A DNA stretch of 64,000 nucleotides from Phlebopus portentosus (Eukaryota > Basidiomycota > Agaricomycetes > Boletales > Boletinellaceae). The DNA is taken from the NCBI GenBank assembly GCA_037892935.1, contig JAYXKI010000001.1, positions 3,968,001 through 4,032,000 on the forward strand, written 5' to 3'. Of this stretch, positions 1 to 10,570 are shown piece by piece. Under the pieces are notes generated by a model. That model was not told the origin of the DNA. It saw only the letters and a program-made list of their open reading frames with translations, and ran no database searches. Both the position numbers and the translations under genes were made by a program. Each line of letters begins with the position of its first letter. The first letter of the stretch is position 1.

Positions 1-2691
1 TATTGTTCCTAGATGTCGGTTATTTTTTATTATAGTGCAAATATTTTTTTCCGTTATAAATTTGAAGTCGTTATCACACATTACTGCTTGTGAGATCAAA
101 GTGCATTTGAATTTTGGCGATAAATAGACATTTGACAATTTTATTATCGTACAATTTTCAGACGTGCAAATATTGTTGTTCACTTTGAACAAAATAAGCT
201 TCACATCGCCTTTTTGAGAAACGGTGATGGCGGTGTCATCGGCTGTCCTGACTGTAATTGGTTCACAGTCAGTAATGTTCGTTAAAATTTTTCGATATGG
301 TGTAACATGGATGCTAGCACCAGAATCAAGTAGTGCGTTTGCAAAACTCACCGTTTCAGCATATTCCATTTGCGTATCTTCAGGTATCGTCGTTTCACGT
401 TCGATAATGTTCACTTGTTTGCCACGTTTGATGGCTGCTTTCCTGATCGTCTCTGGTGATGCTTCGCCTTTGAGGTTGTTAGGGTGAAAACCCATTTCGA
501 TTAGCGCGTCTTCATTGGCTTTGTACCAACCAAATGTATGACCGCCAGTGATCGGTTCGAGTAGCTGCGGAAGTGATTTTTCGCCATAAAAAACTCCGTC
601 GTCATCGGGGTCTTGTTCCATCGATAGTTGTCTAAAGAAATCATCGACATAATTTGTGCCGGCTGGTGATTCGGATGCCAGTTGAGTAGCGACAGTTTGT
701 TGTCGTTTCGCAGGTGGTTCGAACGGATTATTGGATGCTTGCCAGAGTCGAATACGCTTTTGATTCTCGTTAACGTTGTCATCGTCCGAAAGATCAAGCG
801 TTGTTGGTTGTGGAGTTACCACTGGAAAGTTAGATTCGGGAGACAAAGTCGGTGTACCTGAACGCATTTGAGCCATATTCACTTCTTCGATGCGCGCTGA
901 GTTAGATGAGGGTAATGCGTAAGAAGGAATGATAGCTTGAGCAGCCGCATTCGGATTCAAATAATTCGCTGGTGCTTGCGTAAGCGAAGATGTTGATCCA
1001 ACGTTGTTTGGACGAGTTTGTCGAATTTTGACTGTTTGGGGCGTAGGTGGCGCACGGCAATCTTTTGATAGATGACCGAATTTCTTGCAATTGAAGCACT
1101 GAGGTGCTCCCGTTATCGCATGCGTAAACGGGGTAAAGGGTTTGTGGCTAAAGTTTGATCGGCCTCTACCTCGTCCACGAAAAGAGTTTCGATCCCAAGA
1201 GCCTTTCCAAAAAGGTGTCGAAGATCCGTGATAATTTGTATTCGAGGGGTGTTGATAATTCGTGCCCCTATTCATGCCGCGTTGGTATTGCGACCGATGA
1301 GAAAAACTTCGTGCTCGGGTGGAAATTGGTCTCCCCCGAAAGGGACTTGGGTGAGAAGACGGTTGTTTCTGCGCCACATAATTTGCAAAAGCCGCACGTA
1401 GTTCGGCGATTAGTTCGTTCGGTGTGATAGACCTAATGGGTTGTCCCGCAGTTCGAGTAGCATTGTAAAAATCTATACGCGCCTGTAACTGTTGAAAAAC
1501 ATAGCTATACTGCGGTGGGGTTGAATTCTGAATAGCCGACAGGTACGTGTCGTCTGTCGGTGTCTTGTTGTGCTGCGCGAGTAGGCCATAAATTTGTTGT
1601 AACTTGTCTAAAGTTTTATCGAATTCGGTAATGTGTCCTCGAACGTTAAATAACTTCGATACTTCTATTGCAGAAGTAACTGTTGTGCGCACGTCAAACC
1701 TTGTTCGAAGATAACCCATAAATAAAATGACGGTTTGAAAACCAATCATATTCGCTAGAATTGTATCGGGTAGTCTCGATTGAAGGACAGAAATAAGTTG
1801 ATCGTTGGTTCGTTGACCGTCTATGTCAGTTGCCTCAGGGGTAGCAATCAAATGATCACCTAACCCCATTGCACGTATCGTTGTGTAAACACGTATGTTC
1901 CACATTTTGAAATTAGAACCGTTCGGTTGCAATTTTTCGATGCCCTTGAATGCTTCGTTAACATCACGGAATTCGAGATCCGGAGTGTAAAAAATGTGGG
2001 CGGGTGGTTGTGGTGGTGGTGTAGGCACTGGAGCTGGTGGTGCTTGTGCTGCCATTGAAGATGAAGATGATGATGAAGAGCTAGATGAGCTAGAAGGTAT
2101 TGATGGGCTAGGAGGCGGATTGTTCTGATTTTCAGACGGTGTTCGTGGTGCGCTTATATGCGTTGGATGAGAGCTTACTCGAGTTTGCTGGCTCGCATGA
2201 TCAGTTTCATTTGCAGATTCTTCATCTTCATTTTGCTCATTACGAGTTTCATCTATTGGGTTAATTTCCGTTGCGTCTTGTGATTCCCCATATGGTAATT
2301 GAGCTAACGGAACTTTGGGTTGCTCGGGAATATTGATTCTTTCGAGGTAAGGTTCCTCAATTCTTGGTTGCGCCTCTCCCGAGTGCATGAATCTGCCCTG
2401 TCTCATTACCACAACGTTAATTGTTTGTGTTGCAGCATTTCTTACTCTATGAGGTCGTCGTTGTTGCTGTTGATGTTGTGGTTGTTCAATCGGAGCATAA
2501 TGGTAAAAACGTCTATGTTCGGTAGTAAAAGTTACACGATTTCCCTGTGAACGATTATACTGTGTTGTTGTTTGGCTCTCTCCATCTCTCTTTCCATCCA
2601 CCCTGTGCCAGTCATCTCGTGCTGCTGGATATTCATCAGGCGTACTCTGTCCCGTCGTTCTGTATGAAGCGTGTGCGGTGATAGTTGACAT
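1..2691 (-). CDS. Copia-type Gag-protease polyprotein, open frame, 3' part outside the window
   Basis: Reading the minus strand from ATG 2691, the frame stays open for 897 codons to the left edge, so the protein is cut only by the window. An in-frame stop lies shortly upstream of 2881. Residues 1-212 are Gln/Ser/Pro-rich with a run of 13 serines. A second possible start is ATG 2055 (residue 213), which opens the Copia Gag (UBN2-like) domain. A CCHC zinc knuckle (CFNCKKFGHLSKDC, 1057-1098, about residue 532) is followed by the aspartic protease motif LLDSGASIH near residue 789 and the start of the protease-to-integrase linker. Gag packages the RNA and the protease cuts the polyprotein in cytoplasmic particles (family knowledge). 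Integrase and RT should follow to the left of the window. This is the only long Copia frame here without a nonsense codon, so the element may be recent. Which ATG is used is unresolved. Confidence 0.88.
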   Translation of the reverse strand, partial: MSTITAHASYRTTGQSTPDEYPAARDDWHRVDGKRDGESQTTTQYNRSQGNRVTFTTEHRRFYHYAPIEQPQHQQQQRRPHRVRNAATQTINVVVMRQGRFMHSGEAQPRIEEPYLERINIPEQPKVPLAQLPYGESQDATEINPIDETRNEQNEDEESANETDHASQQTRVSSHPTHISAPRTPSENQNNPPPSPSIPSSSSSSSSSSSSSMAAQAPPAPVPTPPPQPPAHIFYTPDLEFRDVNEAFKGIEKLQPNGSNFKMWNIRVYTTIRAMGLGDHLIATPEATDIDGQRTNDQLISVLQSRLPDTILANMIGFQTVILFMGYLRTRFDVRTTVTSAIEVSKLFNVRGHITEFDKTLDKLQQIYGLLAQHNKTPTDDTYLSAIQNSTPPQYSYVFQQLQARIDFYNATRTAGQPIRSITPNELIAELRAAFANYVAQKQPSSHPSPFRGRPISTRARSFSHRSQYQRGMNRGTNYQHPSNTNYHGSSTPFWKGSWDRNSFRGRGRGRSNFSHKPFTPFTHAITGAPQCFNCKKFGHLSKDCRAPPTPQTVKIRQTRPNNVGSTSSLTQAPANYLNPNAAAQAIIPSYALPSSNSARIEEVNMAQMRSGTPTLSPESNFPVVTPQPTTLDLSDDDNVNENQKRIRLWQASNNPFEPPAKRQQTVATQLASESPAGTNYVDDFFRQLSMEQDPDDDGVFYGEKSLPQLLEPITGGHTFGWYKANEDALIEMGFHPNNLKGEASPETIRKAAIKRGKQVNIIERETTIPEDTQMEYAETVSFANALLDSGASIHVTPYRKILTNITDCEPITVRTADDTAITVSQKGDVKLILFKVNNNICTSENCTIIKLSNVYLSPKFKCTLISQAVMCDNDFKFITEKNICTIIKNNRHLGTI

Positions 2692-2865
2692 TCTTTTACC
2701 CCAGGAAATAATATTTCGTCGTATTCGTAGTAGTTTCGATATATCCTGTACGGAACCAAATTTTCTGGATCGCGTTCTAGGAATGTAGTAAACGTGTATG
2801 TTCTCGTTGTTATGTGCACCGTATCGACGAATGTTAAATCCGAATAAATTTTCTTTGCGGGGTAG

Positions 2866-2880
2866 GCAAGGCTCATAACC
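2866..2880 (-). promoter_or_regulatory. Primer-binding site, initiator-tRNA half type
   Basis: The minus strand reads GGTTATGAGCCTTGC directly after the presumed LTR end. This complements the D-stem to anticodon-loop half of fungal initiator-Met tRNA with one mismatch. Priming by a tRNA half, rather than the 3' CCA end, is the known habit of Copia/Ty5-type elements. Confidence 0.75.
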
Positions 2881-3047
2881 TTTTAAAGGAATGAGCTTAA
2901 CGGGTCTTCAGTACGAAGACATACGTACGGTGATACGAGAGGAAGCGAATCCTTATATTACACGATAGCCTACCAGAGGCTTTTATATACTACTGATACA
3001 GCACGTGCTAATGTTACATAATACAAGATAGAGTTTCCGTCTCAATA
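2881..3047 (-). repeat. 5' LTR of the left-edge Copia element (approximate bounds)
   Basis: The segment lies between the primer-binding site and the point where Copia-1 sequence resumes. On the minus strand it begins near TATTGAGACGG, probably a mutated TGTTGAGAC, and ends at AAAA before the primer-binding site. It is about 167 bp and includes a TATA box. Its partner LTR is outside the window, so the bounds are inferred. Confidence 0.5.
2981..2989 (-). promoter_or_regulatory. TATA box in the LTR of the left-edge Copia element
   Basis: TATATAAAA on the minus strand lies about 290 bases upstream of ATG 2691 and about 100 bases before the primer-binding site. This is the right place to start full-length element RNA. 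Confidence 0.55.
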
Positions 3048-4147
3048 TTTTGGTGTTCTGGACTGGCCTTTTGGTGTGTTCCTAGTGTTCCCATCATCCT
3101 CTGCACCCTTCTGTGCAGTTTCCACAGTCCCAGAGCCCTCTGCCTTCTTCTTTGGCCTTTATTAGTGCCAAATCTCCCCAAAACTCTGCTGCTTGATTGC
3201 TCCACAACCATCCAGCTGTTTTCGACACCCTTTGGCACGTTTACTCGGCCCATATAGGTCTACTGTCCTGCCGAGTTTCAGCCTGATCCGTCGCGATTTG
3301 ACACCGCTATAGCCCTATCACTTTTGGCTATTTTCGAAGTTGCATTGCCTATCCCGGGTGAACCGCTGATCCGTTTCTCACGAAATTTGGCACGTCTATT
3401 TGGCCTATTTCCGCGTCCCCTGTCGCGAAGTTTCAGCCAAATCGGTCAAGAACTCGCCGACTTATTGAAGGATCTTTGTTTTGCACTCTATTTTGGCAAC
3501 TTTCGATTTTCTCAGCAACCGCTGATCCGATCCGGACACCCTTTGGTGTGCATACGGCTCCCATACCTGTGCATACTTCCACCAAGTTTCAGCCTGAGCG
3601 GCCGCGGTTTAACTGCGCTGTGGGCTATTCTTGTGCCGATGGAAATCGTCGATTGCTGCCGATCCGCTGATCCGATCCGCGTGCTCTTTGCACCGTTCGA
3701 TTCCGCTCGTCGTCCTCTATCTGCGTGTCAATTTGCGCACCGTTCCGCCGATCCGTTCCCTCTCTGCGCTGCATTTTGTGTCTGGCAGCTCTGGTGTTAA
3801 TTGGTGTGTGGCTCCATCACTGTTGTTGGATCAGCCTAGCCTACAGACTGTGAAGCTTGCCTGCCCGGCCTTAGTTCGCTGGTTGTAGTCATTCTTTGAG
3901 TGTTTACTTAAGCCTAGAGCCTCTCTCAGTTAGTGGTGCCTGCGGGGTCTTAGCAGACCAACAGACCAGCACTGTCTTGCGGCAAATCTGTGTATACTTC
4001 AGTGACTGTAGAAGACTGCACTGGTTGGCATTGATCTGTCACCTCCAGGCATAAATTTGTTAGTGCTCTCTCCCTCATTGCTCTCTTACTGCTTATTTCT
4101 TCTAAGCATCATCTGTTCACTCTCATCCACACCTCATTTCAACTATC
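3048..4147 (+). other. Copia-1 untranslated leader
   Basis: About 1.1 kb of leader, homologous in reverse to about 34766-35870 of Copia-2. Short open frames inside are not kept between the two copies as proteins, so I treat the stretch as noncoding. Confidence 0.75.
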
Positions 4148-4965
4148 ATGTCTGATCCTGTCACCTCTGAGACGCTATCCACTATCACCAAGCTCAATGA
4201 CAGCAATTACTCTGTCTGGAAGTATGATATGCGTGCTGCACTTCAAGTCAAGAAGTTGTGGCGCCTGACCTCTGGTCAGGAAGCTAAGCCTAGTGCTCCA
4301 GCAGAGGCTGTCCAGCTCTGGGAAGAGAAGGCTGAGCATGCTGCAGGCCTGATCTATCAGAGAATTGAGCATAGCATGCAGGTTATGGTGCAGGACTACA
4401 TGGATGATCCAGTCAAGATGTGGACTGAGCTTCAGAAGATCAATGAGCAGGACAACCCAGCTGCGCGCTTTAATGCCTATGATGAGTTCTTTAACATCAC
4501 CAAGAAGGAAGATGAGTCCCTCACCAATCTGGTGAGCAGGGTTGAGCTAGCACTGCACAAGATTAGAAGCACTCGTTCTAGCACCCTCAAACTTGAGGAG
4601 TTTGAGAATGAGCTTGCATGTGCATGTCTGATTCGTGCTCTTCCTGAGGACTATACTTCCTTTTGCTCTGCAGTGCTCCTTATGAAGGAATTCAAGTGGA
4701 ATAACCTTAAGAAAGCATTTGTCTAAGAGCAGCAGAACCATCAAGAGCGCATTCAGCTTCAGCCCCAGGCCATGTTCACATCCACTAGTAGTGCTGTAAA
4801 GCCTATCTTCTCTCAAGGTGTCACTTGCACCTTCTGTGGTATTCCTAAGCACACAGAGGAGAACTGCTATATGAAGCAGGCAGCTTCTAAGGATGCACAT
4901 GTCAGGGCTAAGAAGAACAGGGAAGAGAAGAGGAGGAAGGGCAGGAAGGGCCAGAAGGTCATGTT
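4148..4965 (+). pseudogene. Copia-1 gag, broken by a stop and a 1-base deletion
   Basis: The frame starts at ATG 4148 (MSDPVTSETLSTITKLNDSN) and matches Copia Gag (UBN2-like): a short N-terminal helical region, a W-K-Y motif and an ELxxLxxINEQD core. TAA at 4724-4726 stands where Copia-2 has CAA (Gln), a C-to-T change. The frame resumes with a CCHC knuckle (CTFCGIPKHTEENC, about 4835-4880) and a Lys/Arg-rich tail. One base is missing near 4960 relative to Copia-2, which shifts the reading frame before the protease. Gag would form the particle and bind RNA; this copy cannot make a complete one. Confidence 0.85.
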
Positions 4966-7080
4966 GCTCAACAAGATGAATCTGCTGAATCTGCTGAATT
5001 TGCTGGCAATGCAAGTGCTCTTGACTACACCAATCCCCATTCACCTCTTACCCCAGATGCAGGAACTGACTGGATTGCTGACACAGGTGCCACTTGCCAC
5101 ATGACTCCACATCGTCATTGGTTTACCAAATACTCAACAAATCACACCCCTATTCGTTTAGCCAACAACCAAGTTATTTATTCAGTTGGCATTGGCACAG
5201 TGCGCTTTCAGCCTGTAGTTGGTGGCAAACCTGGACAGTTACTTGAATTTGAGCATGTACTTCATGTTCCTGATCTCAGAAACAATCTCCTCTCAATCCT
5301 GTATTTGACTCGTTCCAAATCATATGTTGTCACCATTCACCATAACAAGATGCTTTTCCATCATCATGGAACAGTTCTTTTCACTGCAAACATCACCTCT
5401 TACAATGCAGCAACTCTCAATGGCCATATTGTCCCTACCATTGCTTATGCTGCATTCACCAGCACCTGTCCACTTGACACTACACTTTGACACAGGCGCT
5501 TTGCACATCTCAATCATGGTGATGTAAACAGGTTGATGACTGAGGAGCTAGTCAAAGGAATGGTTGTCAAATCCAAGAGCACTCCAGATCCTATCTGTGA
5601 ACCTTGCATTGCTGGCAAGCAGCACAGGTCTAATGTCTCCAAACTTGCATCTCACAGAGCTTCTGGTCTCCTCCAATTGGTTCACTCTGATGTTCATGGT
5701 CCATTGCCTGTTCAATCTAGACATGGCTTTAAATATTGGATCACCTTCATTGATGATTACAGCCGCTACTGGGCTGTTCTCCCATTGAAGAAGAAGAGTG
5801 ATGCATTTGCTGCCTTCAAGCAATTTAAGGCCTATGCAGAGAACCAGTTAGGAGTGAAGATCAAAGCCACTCGTGATGATAAAGGTGGAGAATATGTGTC
5901 TAAGGAATGGGACCAGTTCTGTATTACTGCAGGCATCCACAGACAGCACACTATTAGAGATGAACCTCATCAGAATGGTGTTGCAGAGCGTGCTAACAGG
6001 ACACTTGCAGAGGGCATCACTACTATGCTTAATGAAGCACACCTGCTCTCTAGCTTCTGGTGGGATGCAGTGGCAGCATTTATACATGTACACAACCGCT
6101 CTCCCACCTCTGCTGTGTCTGTCAGTACACCCTATGAGCTCTGGTTCTAGTCAAAGCCAGATGTCTCTCACTTGCGTGTATTTGGATGCACCTCTTATGT
6201 GCTTGTGAAGAAAGATCAACATAAGCAGCTGCAGTCCCACACACAGAAATGTGTGTTCCTAGGCTATCCCTCTAACTATAAAGGCTGGTTGTTCTGGAAT
6301 CCACTTACCAGGAAGGAAGTCATTAGTGACTCTGCTCAATTTGATGAGAGAGTCTTTCCTGGTACATCTAGAAACCCAGTTGACTTGAGGATAAATATGC
6401 CTACACAGACAGAAGACCTGCCAGAACAGGGGGGAGTAGAGGATGCTATTGATGTTCTGCCAGCTCCTCCTCCACCACCTGCTCCTATGCATCCAGCAGA
6501 TCCTCCTATGCCTACACCTACACCTACACCTAGTCCTCCACCTAATCCATCACCTAGTCCTCCTTCACACAGTCCCCCACATCATCCTCCTTCACCAGCC
6601 ACTCATTCACCAAAGCGTAAATACACTACTTCACCACTGCTATCTGAGCAGGCCTCAAAGAAACAAAGGCCTGCTTCTCCCTAGTGGCCAGATCCAATGT
6701 GGAGACCTATTAGACGTCATACCACTGGCTGGTGAGATGTGGACTATGTTGGACAGCGCCTTCCCAGACGTGTGCCAGGCTCCCCTATTCCACCACAGCG
6801 CTTCAACTTCAACTCAGCAGAGCCAACTGTATCTGACACTGCACCTGACACTGCTTCTGATACTGACTCTGCAGCTCAGCCAGATGTTGTAGAGCAGCCA
6901 GAGCAGGATGTTGAGATGGACAGTGACTCACCTGATGAACTGGACATCATGTCAGAAGAGGAGTTGCAAGCTGAAGCACTGATGTTTGCTGGCCTAATGG
7001 ATTTTGGTGCTAATGCAGGACTAGAGGACATCTATCTGTCTTATGAAGATACTCTGGAATATGCATTCTAGTCATCTAAT
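4966..7080 (+). pseudogene. Copia-1 protease, GAG-pre-integrase and integrase, interrupted
   Basis: After the frameshift one frame carries the protease motif DTGATCH (about 5080-5100), the GAG-pre-integrase motif HRRFAHLNHGD and the zinc-binding CEPCIAGKQHR. The integrase core follows: HSDVHGPLP, DDKGGEY and NGVAERANRTL, giving the catalytic D, D and E. Stops lie at 5488-5490 (TGG to TGA against Copia-2), 6148-6150, 6682-6684, 6733-6735 and 7069-7071. The last three are in or after a Pro-rich linker (about 6450-6700). The protein would cut the polyprotein and insert cDNA into chromosomes. The reading frame is otherwise kept, which suggests decay by point mutation. Confidence 0.87.
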
Positions 7081-7092
7081 TGCACTGAGCAT

Positions 7093-8688
7093 GTGTTCTC
7101 TGCACAAGATGTGCAACACATCAGTTCTGAACCCTATCAGTGGAAGGACATCAAAGGACGTCCTGATGTAGACCTCTGGAAGAAAGCAGCCATGGAGGAA
7201 TTTATCAGTCTGATTGAGAATGGCACATTTGAACCAGTCAGACTACCTCCTGGCAGAAAGCCCATTGGATGCAGATGGGTGTTCAAGCTCAAGCGTAAGG
7301 CAGATAGATCTGTAGACAGGTACAAGGCAAGGCTGGTAGCCAAGGGCTTCTCTCAGCAATCAGGTCTTGAGTTCTCTCAGGTGTTTGCCCCTACAGCCAA
7401 GTGGGCTGCACTTAGAGCCATCCTGGCATTAGTTGCATTTGAAGACCTTGAGCTGTATAGTGTTGATATCTCTACTGCTTTCCTCAATGGTGAGATGGAG
7501 CATGATGTCTACATGAACCAGCCTGAAGGATTTGAGGACTACTTTGGCCCTGAATTTGTTCTCAAGCTGATCAAGTCAATTTATGGCCTTAAGCAGGCTG
7601 GCCACCAATGGCACAAGAAGCTTGATTCAGTGATGAAGAGCATGGGCTTCAAGTTAGTGCACTGTGATTACAGCATTTGGGTCTACAGCAGAGATGAAGT
7701 GCATATCATCATTCCAGTCTATGTTGATGACATGACCATTGCTGTAAAGTCTAAGCAGCAGTATGAGTCTGTCAGAGATGAACTGGCTAAGCACTTTAAA
7801 CTGCATGAGTTGGGCCCAACCTCATTCCTACTAGGAGTCCATATTCAGAGAGACCGCTCCAAGCACTCTATCAGTCTGTCACAGAGACAGTATATTATTG
7901 ATGTGCTAGAGCGCTTCAGCATGAGCAACTGTGGCACTGTTACTACTCCTCTCCCTGAGCAGAAGCTCAGCAAGGACATGGCTCCTAAGACCCCTGCAGA
8001 AACTGAATACATGAAGCAGGTGCCCTACAAGCAATTAGTTGGTGCACTCATGTATTTAGCTATTGCTACTAGGCCAGATATTGCCTATGCAGTTGGTGTC
8101 TTGGGACGCTTCAGTTCTAATCCTGGTCCAGCTCATTGGAAGGCAGCAAAGCATCTATGTCGCTATTTGCAGGGTACAAAAGATTTCAGGTTGACTTATG
8201 CACCTGATCCTAAGTCCTCTGAGCTGTTCACTACCTTCTGTGATGCTGACCATGGAGGAAATGAGGATAACAGACGGTCCACAAGTGGGATGGTTGTCAA
8301 GATGAGAACTGGTGCTATCAGCTGGGCTAGCAAGTTGCAGCCCTTTGTGACTCTATCCACCACTGAAGCAGAATACATTGCTGCTGTTAGTGCAGGACAA
8401 GAGATTATGTGGCTGAGAAATCTCTTTACAGAGTTTGGCTACAAATTTGATGCACCCTCTTCCCTGTACATTGATAACCAGTCTGCTCTGTCTGTGGCAA
8501 ACAATCCTGAGCATCATGGACGCATGAAACACCTAGATCTGCGCTTCTACTGGTTGAGAGATGTTGTAGAGGCTGGTCATATCAAAGTGCATTACTTGCC
8601 TACTCAGACCATACCAGCAGACATTATGACCAAAGCACTAAGCAGAGTAAAGGTGCAGGAGATGTGTAAGATGCTGGGATTATGTTGA
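7093..8688 (+). CDS. Copia-1 reverse transcriptase-RNase H, open 531-codon remnant
   Basis: This is the C-terminal half of Copia pol in the same frame as the broken integrase. It has the RVT_2 start (CRWVFKLKRK and YKARLVAKGFSQ), the first catalytic motif in VDISTAFLNGE, and the active site YVDDM at about 7730. RNase H follows with DADHGGNEDNRRSTSG, the TTEAEYIA glutamate and the C-terminal ADIMTKAL. It copies RNA to DNA and removes template RNA inside particles. No stop occurs over these 531 codons, but five nonsense codons upstream mean it is not reachable as a polyprotein. The given start is only the first ATG after the last stop, not a biological start. Confidence 0.9.
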   Translation: MFSAQDVQHISSEPYQWKDIKGRPDVDLWKKAAMEEFISLIENGTFEPVRLPPGRKPIGCRWVFKLKRKADRSVDRYKARLVAKGFSQQSGLEFSQVFAPTAKWAALRAILALVAFEDLELYSVDISTAFLNGEMEHDVYMNQPEGFEDYFGPEFVLKLIKSIYGLKQAGHQWHKKLDSVMKSMGFKLVHCDYSIWVYSRDEVHIIIPVYVDDMTIAVKSKQQYESVRDELAKHFKLHELGPTSFLLGVHIQRDRSKHSISLSQRQYIIDVLERFSMSNCGTVTTPLPEQKLSKDMAPKTPAETEYMKQVPYKQLVGALMYLAIATRPDIAYAVGVLGRFSSNPGPAHWKAAKHLCRYLQGTKDFRLTYAPDPKSSELFTTFCDADHGGNEDNRRSTSGMVVKMRTGAISWASKLQPFVTLSTTEAEYIAAVSAGQEIMWLRNLFTEFGYKFDAPSSLYIDNQSALSVANNPEHHGRMKHLDLRFYWLRDVVEAGHIKVHYLPTQTIPADIMTKALSRVKVQEMCKMLGLC

Positions 8689-8701
8689 AGGAAGAAGTGT
8701 C

Positions 8702-8715
8702 AGATCAGAGGGGAG
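8702..8715 (+). promoter_or_regulatory. Copia-1 polypurine tract
   Basis: AGATCAGAGGGGAG directly abuts the 3' LTR start TGTTAGAAG. It is the expected RNase H-resistant primer for plus-strand DNA. Copia-2 has the equivalent at 32603-32616 on the minus strand. Confidence 0.75.
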
Positions 8716-8967
8716 TGTTAGAAGTGTGATTCTGACACTCTTAGTATTTTGTAGTTTATTGTTCTGTTTATATTCTTCCTTATGTCCGCTTTCTTGATCA
8801 TGTGATGCTTATGTAATCTCCTGTAAAAGCAGCACAGTCCATTGATGAGTACTCTACATTAAGTGTACTCACCACTGGACTTAGGTATGTAGTTAGACTG
8901 CTAATAAACATCAAGTGTACTCACCACTGGACTCAGTGGTCCCTTGCTGGATTTGTGTGATCTAACA
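8716..8967 (+). repeat. Copia-1 3' LTR
   Basis: 252 bp, from TGTTAGAAG to GATCTAACA, with inverted TGTTAG/CTAACA ends. It is the same length as the 3' LTR of Copia-2 (32351-32602) and near-identical to it. It contains a tandemly repeated unit of about 50 bp around CCACTGGACT. The next base begins an R-family LTR. Confidence 0.92.
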
Positions 8968-10570
8968 GTTAGGACCAGCATTTTTGGACAAGGTGGGTAG
9001 TCTGAGCATACCGGAACAAGTCCCTGCTTCCTCCTTCTGTCAATGTATAATTGGAGAGTAGAGTAGCAAAGGTTAGATGTACTACTAAGAAGCGAGCTAT
9101 AGGCTCAAGCTTAACCCAGCAGTAGAGCAGAGGTTCAATCAAAGGGGTACAGTTATGATTGAGAGTACAAAATAATTTTACTAAGGGACAACACCCCACT
9201 CAGCTGGCGCCTTAAATAAATTTTCTACTGAATACTACCGACTACTAAATACTACTGACTATACCTCGCCATTGGTCAGGACAATATGTTTCAGCTAGCA
9301 TCACCACTATTGTCTTGAGGGGTGGTACCACTGACAGTCTTAGTGGCACTATCAACATCCCTAGTAGCATCACCATCTACTTCCTTCCATATTAGGCTAG
9401 CTTCTATTTACCTCTGTTGCTCCGAAGCTTCTTCCGCACTTCTTCTGATCACTATTCCTATCACATGTTAATCCTGTCTGCAAATCCTCCCACAAGAGAC
9501 TTCTTTCGTGTACCTGGATCTCGCTTCTCCTATGCTCTATTTTTCCAGCCAAGCTTCTGCCGCTAATCTTCTATCATGGGGCTGACTGTGATCTTAGGGT
9601 TCAGAGTTGGCAGTCCCTGCCAATCTTCTGAGGTTAATCTTGGCAGCTGTGTAAACTTGGCAGATACCCTTCTATGCTATGCCGCTATGCTGATATCAGA
9701 GTACTGTAGTCTGGTGCCCGTCGTTAACCTGAACCTTTGTCCCAGGTGGTTTATTCTACGCTATTCATCTACTGTAATAACCCCTTCTTCTGAGTGTTCT
9801 CATGCTTCTAGCATCCGTGCTATCACTTCTTCCATAAGATCTTCAATGTCTGTTGGTGCCCTGTAATATACTGGCCAGTCAACTTTCACTGCAGTGTTTT
9901 AGCACAAGGTCTGGTGACAATGCTGATTGATCCAAGCTCTCACACCGACCTTTAATGCATAGATATCCCTATCTCCGAGCTATATGGACACTTCGTGCTT
10001 ATATGCACTTATTCCACGATTCAGCAATGGTTAGTCGAATGTTTGTTCTAAGGGTCCAGGCTTATGCCAAATTTTGGCATCAGCTGCCTCCCTTGTTACT
10101 AAGCGCTCCATGAAGTTCTTGAGGAGCCACTCTGAAAGAACCTAACTCCTTTGGTAGGCCAAATAGCAGTTTGTACACACCAGGCTTCCATGAACAAAGC
10201 ATCTAGTCGCACCTCATTGATAGCATTTCTTCTGCAGGAGTTCTATGTATCTTGCGATATTCTGGTCTTCTATCTGTATGTAGCTTCATTCCAGTGGAGG
10301 AGTATGTCCAATATGCATTCTAGATAATCCTTCTTGCAAATTGTATGGGTCCTCCCTCTCGTCACATTTGTCTTCATAATATTGTTGACCAGGTTTCTCT
10401 GGAATGTCCTCAGCAGCTACCTCCTCAGGTACTTGCTGTATTAGTGGGCGAGAATCACCTCCACTATTCTGTCTCTGAAGTCTTTCGAAATGTTCTTGAT
10501 TAGGCTACATAATTTGGTGCATAAAGCATCTGATTCCACATCACATCGGGTATCCACAATTTTCATAACA
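8968..10570 (+). repeat. R-family chromovirus LTR, solo (about 1.6 kb)
   Basis: Starts (T)GTTAGGACC, with the first T missing or shared, and ends TTTTCATAACA. It matches the R 3' LTR (36617-38841 without its MITE) and the partial 5' LTR at 61784. The right flank is the integrase gene of copy M, so this LTR lies in that integrase. The left flank is Copia-1's LTR end, which suggests Copia-1 inserted at its first base. No R internal sequence is attached. The short open frame at 9576-9866 has no recognisable product. Confidence 0.8.

Larger units (their letters stand above)
3048..8967 (+). mobile_element. Copia-1: Ty1/Copia retrotransposon, 5' LTR not in the window
   Basis: Leader, gag, protease, integrase, RT-RNase H, polypurine tract and 3' LTR occur in the Copia order (integrase before RT). 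A minus-strand relative (32351-36151) keeps both LTRs and shows that Copia-1 should have about 90 more leader bases and a 5' LTR. These are replaced at 3048 by the left-edge Copia element. The simplest reading is that the latter inserted into Copia-1's leader and the rest lies left of the window. Gag and the first half of pol are broken, while the RT half is open. Confidence 0.9.

Noticed and set aside
3324..3888. Plus-strand open frames in the Copia leader
   Set aside because: Their counterparts in Copia-2 are not conserved as protein across the leader, and they sit upstream of the real gag start.
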